This document shows positions 23,821-36,568 of a stretch of DNA of 64,000 nucleotides, piece by piece. How positions within the stretch are numbered: the first letter of the stretch is position 1; every line of letters starts with the position of its first letter. The position numbers were made by a program, and so were the translations under genes. The notes beneath the pieces were generated by a model. It searched no databases. It was not told the origin of the DNA and saw nothing but the letters and a program-made list of their open reading frames with translations. The stretch lies in NCBI GenBank assembly GCA_036971615.1, contig JAYKKR010000006.1:1674001-1738000 (forward strand), given 5' to 3'. Source of the DNA: Amyloporia xantha (lineage: Eukaryota > Basidiomycota > Agaricomycetes > Polyporales > Adustoporiaceae).

Positions 23821-25525
23821 ATGGCCACCGCAGGAGTCGCCCACCATGACCTCGTCCCGGGCACTGTCCACTTGGTCGATGTTGCAGGCGAGGGACACGA
23901 CGTCAAACATGCTATTGATCGGCGGGACATTGTACTAGTACCGCGGCCCAGCGCCGATCCTGAAGATCCTCTCAATTGGTCGCGTAGACGCAAGCTTATG
24001 GCCATGAGCATGGTCTATCTATATGCAGGTGTGGGCATCGGCATTTCTACCACTCTGCAATACAGTGTCTTGGCCGACATCACGAAAGACACGGGAATCA
24101 CGACCGCCCAGCTCGTCCAGGGCACGGGCCTCATGTTCCTCTTCCTCGGCTGGGCTTGTCTCATATGGCAGCCTATTGCGCTCACGTATGGTCGTCGCGG
24201 AATCTACGTCCTCTCGTGCCTTTTCACTGTCCCGATGATGGTTTGGACTGCGTACTCCACCTCTGCAGGCGAGTGGTACGCGCATCGTATCATACTCGGG
24301 ATAATCGCGTCGCCGAGCGAGTCTCTGCCTGAAGTGACTGTCCCTGACCTCTTCTTCGCACATGAGCGTGGCACATACATGGCACTGTACGCCTTCACCA
24401 TATTTGGATCGAACTTCGTCTCGCCTCTCGTAGCGGGCTGGTTCAATGATGCGTATGGCTGGCGCTGGACAATGCAGTTTGGTGCGATCGTCAGCGCCGT
24501 GACCGCATTGATCTTGTTCTTCTTCATGGAAGAGACCATCTACTTCCGCAGCACGGTGGAAGGGGAGGAACTAGAGATCGCAGAGCGCAAAGACAGCATC
24601 GACCGCATTGACGAAGTACAGTTCGAAGAGAAGGAGACCAAATCAAACGCGAGTTCTTCCCCCATCCCCGCTCCCATCCCTGTCTTTCCACCGCCTCGCA
24701 CCTACTTGCAGAAGCTTTCCTTATTCGTCAGGGCCCCGGGGCGCCCGAGCAACAAACAGATGTTCACGATGATGTACCGGCCACTGCTGATCATGCTGTG
24801 GTTCCCCTGTACGGATTGGTCCGGATTCCTTTACGGGATCAACCTGTCTTGGTACAACGTCCTAAATGGCACCGCGTCCCCGGTCCTGTCTGCGCCCCCT
24901 TACAATTGGTCCTCCGCGTTGATAGGATCAGCCTATACCGCTCCCATCATCGGCGCTGCCCTCGCCACCGTCTGGTCCGGCCTCGTTGCGGACAAGTTCA
25001 CGATCTACCTCGCGCGGCGAAACAAGGGCGTGCGCGAGCCAGAGCAGCGGCTGTGGTCTCTCGTTCTCTCCGGAATTACGACCACCGCCGGGCTGATTAC
25101 ATGGGGCGTAGGAGCCTATTACGGCATAAGCTGGGTGGGACTGTGCTTCGGGCTAGGGATGTTGACGTTTGGCGTCGTCACCGGCGCGTCGATCACCATT
25201 TCATATAACGTCGATTGCTTCAAGGAACTGGGTGGAGAGTCGATGATAAGCGTGATTATCATTCGCAAGTACGTGTTTCCTTCGGAGGCAATGTGCGAGT
25301 ATAGGCTGACCTCCTTGAAGCACCCTTGGCTTTGGCTTCAGTTACGCCATCACACCATGGTACACCAACCAGGGTTTGAAAAACTGCTTCATCACCGCAG
25401 GATTCGTGTCGTTAGCTTGCACGGCGACGTTCTTGATCATTATGGTGTATGGAAAGAGTCTGCGAAGGTTCTCAAGGAACAAATATTGGGAGTATGTCGC
25501 TACTAGCGCCGTGGGTAGTCACTAA
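23821..25525 (+). CDS. MFS transporter, DHA1-like
   Basis: Plasma-membrane proton antiporter of the major facilitator superfamily, DHA1-like (relatives of HOL1/SVOP-type fungal carriers). Exons 23821-25268 and 25321-25525 flank a 52-nt intron and sum to 551 codons (550 residues). The N-terminal PRPSADPEDPLNW followed by a basic SRRRK stretch is the hallmark opening of fungal DHA1 carriers. About twelve hydrophobic segments are present. The loop between the two halves is charged (residues about 240-300). The second half has YNWSSALIGSAYTAP and a final GFGFSYAITPWYTNQGLKN. Without the intron the frame would end in an unrelated peptide. The substrate (drug, polyamine or metabolite) is unknown. 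Confidence 0.9.
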
Positions 25526-25971
25526 GAGCAGAACTCGCTCCTGTACACACATTTTCTTGGATGTATATGATGTGAAAAAATGAACAGGGCCCATGTCCGG
25601 AGAATTCAGTCTGATGTAACGTGTTTGGTGAAATACGTCCGTCTTACTCAGGCAAGGGTAATAATTGCCTATTTATTGCCTTGCAGTCAGCCTGTCCAGA
25701 GGTTTGGCGTTGCCGGGTCATCCTATCAAACATTCCTGTATGTCGAAACAGTGTCTATTATCAGAGTGTACGTTTAACGATATAGATCCTATGTGTGGCG
25801 GGGTCGTTGGTTTAGTGGATAATGATACATGGCTGGGATAATATCATATTCTGTGTGTTCGTAGATGGTAGATAGTCAGGAACGTTCCCAATCAACAGAT
25901 AAAATAGGCAGTGAAGGTACAGAGTCAAGAGCGCGAAGAAAGATGTGGAGCGCTATGTGCAGCTGGTCCGT
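25526..25971. other. Convergent 3' region
   Basis: 3' flanks of the MFS gene and of the sugar transporter, which converge. AT-rich with no gene. Confidence 0.5.
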
Positions 25972-28123
25972 CTAGGCCTTCTCGCCGGACAGTATCTCCT
26001 GGCCAGATCCTTCAGAGAGCTTCATGTCGTAGTCCTTGTGGTCATTACGCACTTCATCCGCGTCGACGTTAGCAACCACATGCTTGCTGATATCTTCACC
26101 ATCGAAAAGCGCTGCCGTCTCCTCCAGAGTGCGGTTCTTGGTCTCGACGATCATGAAGTAGAGGAACACGAACTCGAAGGCAAGCCAGCAACAGTACACG
26201 ATCTACAAAATTTGTCATGAAGATGCGCGATAAATGTCTTGAGAGAGCACATACGTAGTACTTCCAGGCCAGCTTCTGGAGAGCGATTGGGTTGACATAT
26301 TGATTGAAGATTAGGGCGAGTGAGACAACCAAGTTGAATATGTTGAATCCCTTCGCACGGAGAGAGTAGGGTAAAATTTCCACAGAGTACGAGACGATGA
26401 GTGGCGTGAATGCGATACTACACGTTTGGAAGGTGTGTATCAGCAAACGACGTCTATATTCAGTCTCGGTGGTTCACACTTACTCATAAGCAGCGTAAAA
26501 CAGGAAGATGAATGCGATCACGGCGTGTGCCGCAGCCGGGTTCCCATGCATAGCGAATTGAGCCGAACACACGGTTTGCATGCTGAAGAACACGACCATG
26601 CCAGCAGCGGAGGTCAGGAAGAGGACACGGCGACCAGCACGGTCGACAAAGAAAGAGGACAGCACAGCCCAGAATAAATTCCAGATGGCAAGAATTCTGG
26701 ATTTTAGGTCAGTACAGCGACATAAAGTCATAAAGAGGTAGCGTACCCAGTGATGAGCAGTTGAGTGGTGCTATCAGTGATTCCTATGGTGTCGAAGACC
26801 TTGTTCAGGTAGAATGACACGAGCCCATTGCCAGACCATTGCGAGAACCATGCGATGGCAATGATGATGATGATTCGCTTTCTGTTACCGGGGGTTCTGA
26901 CGAGAGACCTCCAGCCCACAGTGTTGGCACCTGTTATGTAGACACAGCTTAGTGACTGATCTGCCCAACCGGAGAATTATCATCGTACTTTGTCTGTCGA
27001 GGTCAATAGCAGCCTTGATCTCTTGGAACTCGTACTGCACGAGGGGATCTTGCTCGTCGCCGTCGGCGTGATAGTAGGCAAGTGTCTTCAGTGCCTGAGC
27101 GTCCTTTCCCTTCGAGATCAGCCAACGAGGACTCTCCGGCGCGAAAAGCACCAAACAGAACTGGAAAGCGGACGGAAGACCTTGCAAGAGGGAGGGTATC
27201 CGCCATGACCATGTGCTGGCAATGTTTGACGTTCCAAAGGTCGTCCAGGACGCACTGAACAACGAACAAGGTCACCGCTGGCCACTGAACAGGAGACAGG
27301 ACGGCTCTTACATGATGTTACCGGTGTACCAGAGGGAATTGTACAGCGATGTGAGAGGCGCACGGTACGTCGGATAGGCGACCTCCGTCACCAACATGGG
27401 TGCTGCGTTGGCTGGGAGCAAGACTCAGCCATTTCGTCAGAAAATATATCAAGTTTGACTGACCCGCGAATGTCAGGCCAAAGCCAATAAGAAACCTATA
27501 CCGCAAATGTAAGCTCTGCTAGAAATACACTCCGGTAGTGGCTTGACTCGCCTTGCCCCAATGAACATGCCGAGTGTGCGCGACGCTGTTTGGATAGCGA
27601 CTCCAACCAACATGAGAGTCGCCCCAATCCATATTGCCGTGCGACGACCAACACCGTCAGAGACGTACGGCGCGAAAGGGTATCCAGCCAAGGAGCCAAT
27701 GTTCTAGAGGAGATGGTCAAGACTATGGCTTTCGGTCAATGTCGAAGAACTTACCTGGATCGCATTCAACAGACCGAGCTTGCCGTCTTGCGGGTTACCG
27801 AAGTAGTCCTCCCATTGGCTCAGCGACTGGAAACTGTTCATCAAACTGTTGTCGAACCCATTCGTAGATGATGTGATGAGCCTGGTAGCACGGGCACAGA
27901 ATTTAGAAACTGCTACTGAGGGAGTTAAGACATGGACTTACAGAAGGAGGATCCAGAAGTGAAGGAATATGAGGCTTAAGGTTCCGACGTGTCAGCACTC
28001 GAAAGGGAGGATACAAGATAGGCAAGGCACGTACCGCCGATTGTTGTACCACTTCCTGTTCGGGTCGACAAGATGAGCGAAGTTCGCGTCCGAACCTGTC
28101 GCAGCGACGGCGCCAGCAGCCAT
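25972..28123 (-). CDS. MFS sugar transporter, lactose-permease (LAC12) type
   Basis: Proton-coupled sugar uptake carrier of the plasma membrane. The gene is cut into about eleven exons by short introns. The start MAAGAVAATGSDANFAHLV at 28123 joins through LIFLHFWILLL to NGFDNSLMNSFQSLSQWEDYF, which is typical of the lactose/disaccharide permease branch (NGYDGSMMNG). Family signatures follow in order: SDGVGRR, ESPRWL, a central loop EFQEIKAAIDLDRQ, FFVDRAGRR, and VETKNRTLEE (the PETKGRTLE motif) near the C-terminus. The C-tail is acidic and hydrophilic. Length is about 520 residues, normal for the family. I did not fix every intron boundary. Upstream on the minus strand is a 1.6-kb gap that holds its promoter and a GC-rich island. 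The precise sugar is not predictable. Confidence 0.88.
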
Positions 28124-29739
28124 GGTGTATCAGGAGGATGTACTGGGTTTGAGATGACTTGCGGGAAAATGACGGAGGAAAACGAGCGTGTAGGTTTTAT
28201 AGATTCCAGAGGAATGTTGTCAGACTGTCTCCCGCATGCGTCCCGGTGGTAGTTGGTCACACCGCAGGTCCAGGCGCCCGCGTCTCGGTGGCAGACCTTC
28301 CAGAGGATCTTCTGTCGCGTAATTTCCCCGCATACCCTCCGGGCTTCCTCGGCACCCCATTGGCTTCGTGCTCATTGAGCAGTCAGATCCAATAGAGATA
28401 GCTTGATGCGTGTCCAGGCACAGAAAGCATGTGCCCATTAGGATCTTATGCACCACTCTACGACACACATTGGATTTGGACTCTTACTGCAGTGGTTTCA
28501 AACTGTGAGTTAGTTGAGATCAGAGCGATGGGTAGGAAGGCTGGTTTCATTTTGGGCTCACCTGGTGCTCTCGGTCGGCCGTCGTCCGTCGGTACATGCT
28601 CCAGATTTTGGCCTGAGAGGTACAAGTCCCAGGAATGGCAGGTAGAGGCATCACCGAAAAATGACACTAAAGCGCGGTAAGCCACTGACGCCCTCCTGGA
28701 TAAACATTTTGTCCCGAGGCTGGCCCCTGGCTCCCTGGTACGAGACCAACATCGGACCATCGCTAAGTAGTTGAATTACAACGACTTTCAGGATCCATTC
28801 AAGTCTTCAAGAGGAGATTGATACCCTTCTATCGAATTTTTGAGTTGTAGCGGTATAAAATACATCTAGACATTTTTCCCCTCGGGGCCCCGGGTGCGGC
28901 ATGCGGGTCCAACGTGGGGTTAGCGTGGGGGAATGCGGTGCCCCACAACACATCAGATAAGATTTACTGCAAGCCGACGCGGGGTGACCAAGAGTGACTG
29001 ATATTTCTCCGAGTACATGAAGTCACCTGCCGGTGCTTCATTGCCCTGTGGTTTCCCACTCGAGGAAGGGGACTCCAATGTGTTGATTACCAGAGAAGCT
29101 GGCCCGCAGTGAGAATATCGTTGTAAGACTGACCTGTGAGAATTCAACAAAGAAATGGCCCCCAGCGGCGCTAACAATTACTTGACCTGTCGGTGATCGG
29201 GAGGTGAGTATACCTTCTATCCAGATATAGAGACCACGTCGTGGAACAGCTGACAGCAAGCTGACAGAGCGCACTCGACTCGGAACGCAACGTCCGCATT
29301 GGAGATTTCAATAGCTACTGAATTGAGCGGATCAATTGCTCTAAGATGGGTTAGTCATATACGTCTATTGAGTTGTGCTTATGACGCCTGCCATTTACAA
29401 CTACTACCGGTCGCACTGAAACATGCTGCAAGTAGCATCACATCTACTCATAGTCCTGGCTAAAGAGCAGCTCCACTGCACGCACTTTATAGAGTTTTAA
29501 CCCGTTGCTCAAGCCGCCGAGGAGTAATTCCACTAAGTTTCACATATGTCTAACAATTATATTTACCCGACACAGGAAATATGACGGCAGGATGTAATGA
29601 ATGTATATCAACCCTAATGATCGTATAGTCTCACAGATTAGTGAAGTCAGTGGAAGCAGCGGTGACAATCATGCAAATATCATACTAGAAATACAAAAAG
29701 ATACCCGTCCGAATAAGGAGATATAGACAAATGCAACTT
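28124..29739. other. Promoter region of the sugar transporter and 3' flank of ATG11
   Basis: No gene seen. A striking GC-rich island (28877-28950) with several GGGG/CCCC runs interrupts AT-rich DNA. Frames on both strands are short and motif-free. Confidence 0.5.
28877..28950. promoter_or_regulatory. GC-rich island with G-runs
   Basis: About 75 bases with the palindrome CGGGGCCCCG and repeated GTGGGG/GGGG words inside AT-rich intergenic DNA, about 750 bases upstream of the sugar transporter start. G-runs of this type resemble Cre1/CreA-like carbon-repressor sites (SYGGRG), but this is only a motif match. Confidence 0.25.
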
Positions 29740-32700
29740 TCAGCTTGGAGAAGTCGAAGGCGACTGTGACCTAGCAAGCATGCTCTCCATAACATTACTG
29801 GGGCTGATAGGATTTGGCGTCGCAGGAGCCTCGGTGGGACTAATTGCATTACCCTCCGAAATCTCGGCTCGTTTCCTGCGACCGAAGGCGACGCCCCAAC
29901 TACTGGCTAGGCTGGCAAGTCGGCTACTTGCAGTGTAGCCAGGCCCGGCAGTTGCGCCGCCGCCAGCGCCGAAGAACGGACTAGATGCGTTCAGCGTCGT
30001 TGATAATGCGATGGCAGGGTTGCGCGGTGAAACATGATACGAAGTTGTCCGACGCCTATGTGTCATCAAACTGGACATGCCATCGGTGGGTGAGCCTTCA
30101 GGTGAAGGAACAGACGAGTCGTGTGATGTCGTGGGTGGGAGGTCGACCATGTCAGTGGATGGCGAAGCGGTGGCGATAGCTTGCTCAGATATTGCGGTTG
30201 TAGCGACCGCTTTGGCTGCCCCTGACACCCCTCCGAAAGGAACACGACCTCCAGAAAAACGCGATGAGCTAGACACCCGTGATGCTCTCGAAACTGGTCG
30301 AAGGGAAGAAGGGCCATGAGGAGTTGGAGCCTGAGGCACGGATACCGTATGAGTTGGGGACGGTGCTGGGCGTGGGGACGACGCCGGAGAAGGTGTCTTT
30401 GGTTGTGACGGGGGAATCGGCTCGAGTGACAATTCGGAAGGGGGTGCCTGGGCCAACAAGCGGGATAGAGAAGACGGACCTGCTGTCGGTGAAGAATTCG
30501 AACGAGTGCGGACCGGGAAGAGTCGAGAGGTCGGCGGGCGTGTAGCACTGAACGAGTCTTCGACTTCGTTCTCGGGAGGCCCGGGTGGCAAGGTACCTGT
30601 TTCTTGGATCGGTGGGCTGGGAATGGGGGGACTCGTCGACAACTTAATTTCCGTCGATTTCCTCGCAGATTCTCTCCGTTTCGTCGGGTATGCTGGTTGC
30701 GTCCAATCTTCCACTTCCAGCATATAGTATTTTACGCCGTCTCCCAGACCGTAAGGATTAGTGGCTGGATCCTAACGGCAGCAGAGACAGTTTCAGCCGT
30801 CAGTAGTCGAACTCGGGCCTTGCCTCAAGGCGTACGCACTTTGTGGTCTACCACGCGCTCAGTTATTGATGTTATTCTAGCAACAATCCACTCCCGCGTC
30901 TTCAATTGCTCCGCAAGATGGCCAGTTGCCTGTAAGAAATAATGTGGGAAAGACACTGGTGTGGTCGCAATAAAGGAGAATCCTCGGAGATCAGTGCCTG
31001 AATGCTCCACAGGGGAACTAGATTTACCGTTGAATGCAGCCCACGGCTTCGAGACCGAATTTCGAGTCGGCAAGAAAAGTGCGAGGTCACCCTTGGCGAA
31101 GTTCCTGAAAGAGATCTTCCCTTTCGCGCGCTCACGATACTCCTTGCACTGTTTCTGCCACTTGCGTATGGTGGAACCGGCCTTATTGATCGCCTCCGAG
31201 AAGTGATCATGGTCAAATGCACGGAGCGCCTCCAGGGCGGCTGCTGGATCAGACGGGTCGATAGGCGCAGGCTCGCCGGACTGAGTTATGATACCATGCC
31301 GCCCAGGGCTGACCGCAGAGTCCGAGAGGTTGGGGTTGTTTGAGGCTTTGTTGGCGGCCGGATGGGAGGACATGGCTTGGGCAGCCATGAGGGCCTTGAC
31401 ATGGGAGTCCCTGAACGCGAGGGCAACGTCAAGGATCTGGGCTATGAGACGGCTGCTATTCTCCAGACGCAGCTCGTAGTCTGATTGAGACGCCCTTCCG
31501 TCTCTGAGATCGTCGCGTAGCACTCGCTCAACGTGCTGAGCCTCGCGAAGCTGATGCTCAATTCGCTGAAGCTCCTCGCGCAGTCCGACAGTATCTGCCA
31601 GCGCCATCTCTGACTGTGCAAGTGCATCCTTGAGCTGACGCTCAGTGTCTTCCAGTGCTGCCTTCAGCTCGGAAAACTGATGCTCCAGTACGGCTCGATC
31701 GCCATCGGCTTCAGCGATATGGTCTCGCATGACCCGATCATGCTCGGATGCCTGGGCACGCAGGAGTCGGTCTTTCTCTTTGGCCGCTTCGGCCAATGCG
31801 CGCTTCACATCTTCACCCTCGGTCCGAGCTGTCCTGATCTGCGTCTCCAGGTCTTCTCCACGGGAACGAGCCTCCTCTAATCGTGTCAAGGTAAGTGCCT
31901 GCTCCTCGAGCAAGGACGCTACTTTGTCGGCGTTCCGCTTCTCGATCGCCTTGACGTGCTTGAATTCTGCACGGACCTGGGCAAGTTCCTGCCGTAGTAT
32001 CTCCGCAGCTTTCGTCTGTTCGGTCGCCTCCGAGAGCGCGCGAGAAAGTGACGCTCTGTGTCCATCAGCATCGGCGGATAGCTCAGCATTCCTCTCTTCG
32101 CATATGCGCCTGGACGTGCACTCGCTTTCCAGCTGAGCCCGGACAGAGTGCAGTTCTCGTTCTAGTTGATCGCGGGCCGCCTGTTCTGCCTGGAAAGAGC
32201 TCCTAAGCTGAGTTAGCTCGTCTTCGAGGGCACTGCGCTCGCTCTGATGAGCTGCATCTTGGTCTGCCTGAGCTTGGCGTAATTCTTGGACCTGTAGTTC
32301 CAACTCGATGTCGTCCTCTGTGGCTGGAGCAAAATTCGTACCTCAGCGCAAATATTAAGATCCACGACATTACGAATACTCACGACGCCGTCTGTGAGTC
32401 ATCAAACGGGAAGCGGACAGCACTGTTAATTGGGAAATATGTTTAGCATCTCTCAAGGAACTTGTTGCAGAAACTCACAAGAGCGCTCCGCAATCTTGTC
32501 GAAACCCGACTCCAGACTATCCATTTTGCCGATCAACTTCTCTAACCCAGTCCGTGCTTCCCTTACTGAAGCCAGCGCAACTTGATCCTGAGAACTCCGT
32601 GCAAAGTGTTCAAGGTCATCCAAGCCCTTCAGCAGTTCTGCAAACAAGACATTAGTCAGGAAGGGTCCTGTGAGGGAATCTGGAAGTAAGTACGGACCCT

Positions 32701-34683
32701 GAATGTCGCCACGCTCGAGTGAATACGGGAGCTCGGAGGAACCAGTCGGTGAGAAATCAATACTGGGTACGGAGTCGTCCATGCCACTAGCCTCGAAGGG
32801 TAGGAGTCCGTGTACGTCCCCACGGTATACCTGGCGCCGCTTCCTTTCACTGGCACTGGAGGGAGATCAGGAGGTGGCCTTAGCAATAACGATGAAATCA
32901 TTTGTTCACTCACGATAGTTTTGCCATGACTTCCAGTATACTCTGCGCGCGCTGGTAGAAGAATCGTGCTGGACTCTGTGTTATAGCCATCTTTCAAGAC
33001 CTGCGCAACCACAGGTACTTACCGAACTCTTTCCGCCTGACGATCTCGACCACCGTTGCACCATAAGCATAGAGCATATTATGCAGTCTTTGAATATGCG
33101 AGAAGCTTGACTTTGTCTTCAGGCACGCTTGCAAAGAGCTCAAAGATGGTGCCAGCTCGACCAGATCATTGTTCAGGGTACTGATACGTCGTAGAGTAGC
33201 TATACCCTGTTCGGTATACGAATTCTGCAGAACGCCGTAATATTTCTGGTGAATGAACAGACTAATAATTCGTACGAAGATCGGACGCACTTTAACCTGC
33301 GTAATGAATTGCACTTCACTGCGTAGTGTGGTGTCGAACAGGCGAAATTCTGCAGAGGAAATGTCAATAAAATACGAGTGCGAATTTTGGGACAAGACCT
33401 TGGAGAAGTTTCTCAGGGGTACGAATGGACTCTGTTCGCCGTGTCAAGGGAATATTTCAAACGAGAGCAAGATACTATGACTCACTCTCGGCCACTGCAT
33501 TGAGGTCTGAAATCTTGTCAAACACTTCCTGCGATCGGCGTAAACATTCCTCTGAGTCCTCCAGCAAGCTGGCAATCATCAGTACTCTCCACTAGCCTCC
33601 TACCAATGTGGCGCGAACTGACCTCTCGTTATTGACAAACGCCCTCACTTCGTCTGTGCCTTGGTTCAGTCTCGACATAGCCTCCTGTGTCTGGAGGAAC
33701 CTTGCCTGGAGCTCCTCTGCACATTCCGACATCATTTCGCTGAGTCACGCCCGCCCACCGAAGCCCACTCACCGTGGGTCTTGACACAGCTGTCTGCCAC
33801 CTGCCGCATCTTCACTCTGCTCACGTAATCCCCTAGTGTACGGGCACGATCTCCTGCTTCCATCGCCCTCCGCACTTTCTCGCTCAAGAACTCCTTGTGT
33901 ACCGTCACCCGTCCGACGATTTCCAAGTCCCCATCCAGCCCTGAGAGCAGCCCCGCCTGCCTGTCAAGTTCACGTTGTGTCGTAGATGCGATCCCATCAA
34001 AGACGTCTGCAATTGCAAGGACGTGCAGATCGAGCGCGCTAGATGCAATACGGAGGGCTGAGTGTTGGTAGCGGAGGGAGAGTAGCGTCTGCTTTATGGA
34101 CTCGTGATGAGCGTGTGCGGCATGCACGTAAGAATCTGCAAGCTGTGAAATCCGAAATGGCGGTGTCGAGGCAATCATATCTATGTAGAAGCATTGAAGG
34201 GGTCGCGCACAGTCAGTGGAACATAGTTACGAACCTTCTACAGGCGGTTGTAGCGCCGGCTCTAGTCGTAGCTCGTTGAGCACCTGATCCACGTCGAGAT
34301 CTAGATATCGCTTGTTAAATACATAGATAGTCTGAGACGGCTACAGATGAGCACTTTGAAAGCAAGATGATTGATGAAATACCTGGTCCTGAACTCCCGC
34401 AAGATCACGTATGTTGTCGCTCCTCAGTCGCCTTCCGTCCGAGACATAAGCAAGAACATGGTCATGATATACTCCTGTCTTCTCCTCGAGGAAGACCTCC
34501 AGGTTTCCCGCCCTGCAAGGTCTCAGCCTACGGATCGAACAGATTAGTTATAGTCACACACCTCTCGAGGTCCCATAGCGAGATATTAAGCTGTAAGTAA
34601 CATCAGACAGCTGTAAATAGTGAGAGATTGCATTCTCTGACCTCAACAACTTGTCCATCCTCCGCACGACATATCTGTATCAT
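29740..34683 (-). CDS. ATG11: Autophagy scaffold protein ATG11
   Basis: Scaffold of selective autophagy that links cargo receptors with the ATG1 kinase complex at the pre-autophagosomal site. I place the start at 34683 (MIQICRAEDGQVVE). Short exons with a ubiquitin-like opening follow (ISLWDLER, VFLEEKTGVYHDHVLAYVSDGRRL, TIYVFNKRYLD). Next is an ATG17-like helical region (32.6-34.2 kb, about six exons) and a long coiled coil encoded by one big exon from about 32.3 kb down to 30840. The ATG11 C-terminal domain is clear: ISFRNFAKGDLALFLPTR, WAAFN, HYFL, REWIVARI and, across the last intron (30772-30839), NPYGLGDGVKYYMLEVEDW. The final exon adds a Ser/Pro-rich tail of about 330 residues ending at 29740. 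Interior exon borders were not all fixed; the protein should be about 1300-1400 residues. Confidence 0.9.
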
Positions 34684-36054
34684 TTCTGAGGCCGGAAGAT
34701 GACAGTTTAGGCCAGGTTGGGCTACCGCAGCGTTGCGTGCCCCTACAGCATTAGGCGCCCCTGTCGATCGCGAGGTTGTCACGTGTATATTGGCGCCGGA
34801 TATACTGAGCGCTAAATCTGTTGAACATAATCTGATACTCACCAGTGCTCGCTGCTCAGCGCAGCAGCATGTTGACCAGAATGAACTTAGCCTTGAGCCC
34901 TACTTCACCTGACCGCGGGTAGCTTCATGTTATTTGAATCTAGCTTGAGTCAAATCGCCATAGAGGAAAGGTGTCATGTTCCTCCCCAGCTTGTCGCCCC
35001 GATGCCGTGAACGGTGACTGCGTCAATTTGCTACTTCTGCGCTGTGACACTGACACTCATATGCGATCCCGGTGAGGATTGAATTTTTGGTAACCCCAAG
35101 CCATCGGTGCTGCTAAATCTAATACCTACAATCCCGATCACGTCTCGGTCTCCCATGCTTCCGGTCAAATTCAACATGCGAATTCGTATTCAAGGATATC
35201 AATGAACCTCAACCTTCCAGACCCTCGGAGCTCGACGCCGTCTACCCTGCTCGGCGACTTACAACCCACAAGATGCTTCTGCCCTTCCCTTCTCACTGTC
35301 GACCTGTCCGCGGAATCCCCTTTATTGGCTGGCCAACGAGCGCGCGTCTCGTGCTGTACCGGGGTACAGTGTAACAGTGCCCCAGAAGGATCAACGTCGG
35401 AAAATGTCCATCTCTAGAGCGCTCTGCATCGAATCCGTGCTCAGTGTGCTGCTGTTACGTCGTGCCCACTGCACAAGCTCAAGTCAGTCTACTTCCCTGC
35501 CCAATTGGGCTGCCTATCTGCCATGACGCGCGGCGCGAGCTCTCATATATCAAGCTCGTGTCGTGCAATCCGAGGCATACCAGCAACTAGCTCACCCCGC
35601 TATCTGGGCCTATCCAGAGTCGGCTCCGAGCCCGAGTCCGTGAGTGTGGAGTGCACCTCGGGTCGGGAAGCTCGAGAAACATGTACGTTTCTGTTCACAT
35701 CGTTCCGTGTGTGATGTGCACCACTCGTGATCGGACTGAAGTGTCCAGGATGTTTGCACCCCAGAGATGCCATGAAGAGGGGGGCGAGCTGTCTTCGGCG
35801 CCGCGCTGGACACTCCTATCTATCTGAATGCTCACCCTTGATACCATGGCAGATGTCTGCGAAGTAGTCAAGCAGATGGACAGCGTCCCGGCGAACGATC
35901 CTTCCCTGTACCGGCCCCTTTTTCGCGCAGCCAATCGAGAGCTGTAAATTTAGTCAAGACGAGCGTCTCATTGGTCCAGGGAAGGCAGAACGTCTGCTAA
36001 CTCGCAGTCAGGCATACTCATGCGCCTGCACGACATCGCCAGAGCATAAAGCCG

Positions 36055-36568
36055 GTTTACATAGGACCCCGGCGAATCCCCCAAGAGCCTCGATCCCAAA
36101 TCGTCCTTCGTTCGGACCTCGCCCGACGCCCAATTCGGACTTTGGGCACATAACCTCGCGGCAAAATGCATAATTTCGGCCCCAAATGGGATCGAACCTC
36201 TTAAAATCGCTAAAGCCTCGCAAAAAAGGCCTATCTGCTCATCGGGCGGTGCTGGAATTGTTCGGCGCCGTCTGCACGCCATCTGGATCACGGAAGCGCA
36301 TTTGGCAGGGGACCGAAGAGGCGTCTGAGGCGATGCCCGTCGGCTCGACCGGCCTGTCCATTTCCGCGCCAGGACTGGCCGGATTTCGGCCCTGATAGGA
36401 TCGGACATGCGGGCTGAGGGGTACATTTCGGACCATTATGGCACCGAACATTTCGACCTACGCCCCCCAAATTCGGCCTTTTGGATCGAACATTTTCGAA
36501 ATTTTGGCCAGTTTTCGGACCAAATGGGATCGAGGCTCTTGGGGGATTCGCCGGGGTCCTGTTTACAT
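36055..36568. mobile_element. MITE with 8-bp target duplication, hAT-like
   Basis: Non-autonomous DNA transposon of 498 bp (36063-36560). Its ends are a perfect 36-bp inverted repeat beginning AGGACCCC. It is bounded on both sides by the direct repeat GTTTACAT (36055-36062 and 36561-36568), an exact 8-bp target-site duplication as made by hAT transposases. The interior holds repeated TGGGATCGA words next to the ends and no transposase frame. The perfect ends and duplication indicate a fairly recent insertion. A frame at 36186-36395 inside it is not a gene. Confidence 0.88.

Noticed and set aside
1..28123. A secondary-metabolite cluster built from FMO, dehydrogenase and transporter genes
   Set aside because: No backbone synthase (PKS, NRPS, terpene synthase) or pathway regulator is present, and unrelated housekeeping genes lie between.
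36186..36451. Overlapping small frames on both strands near 36.3 kb
   Set aside because: They lie entirely inside the MITE and have no protein-like features.
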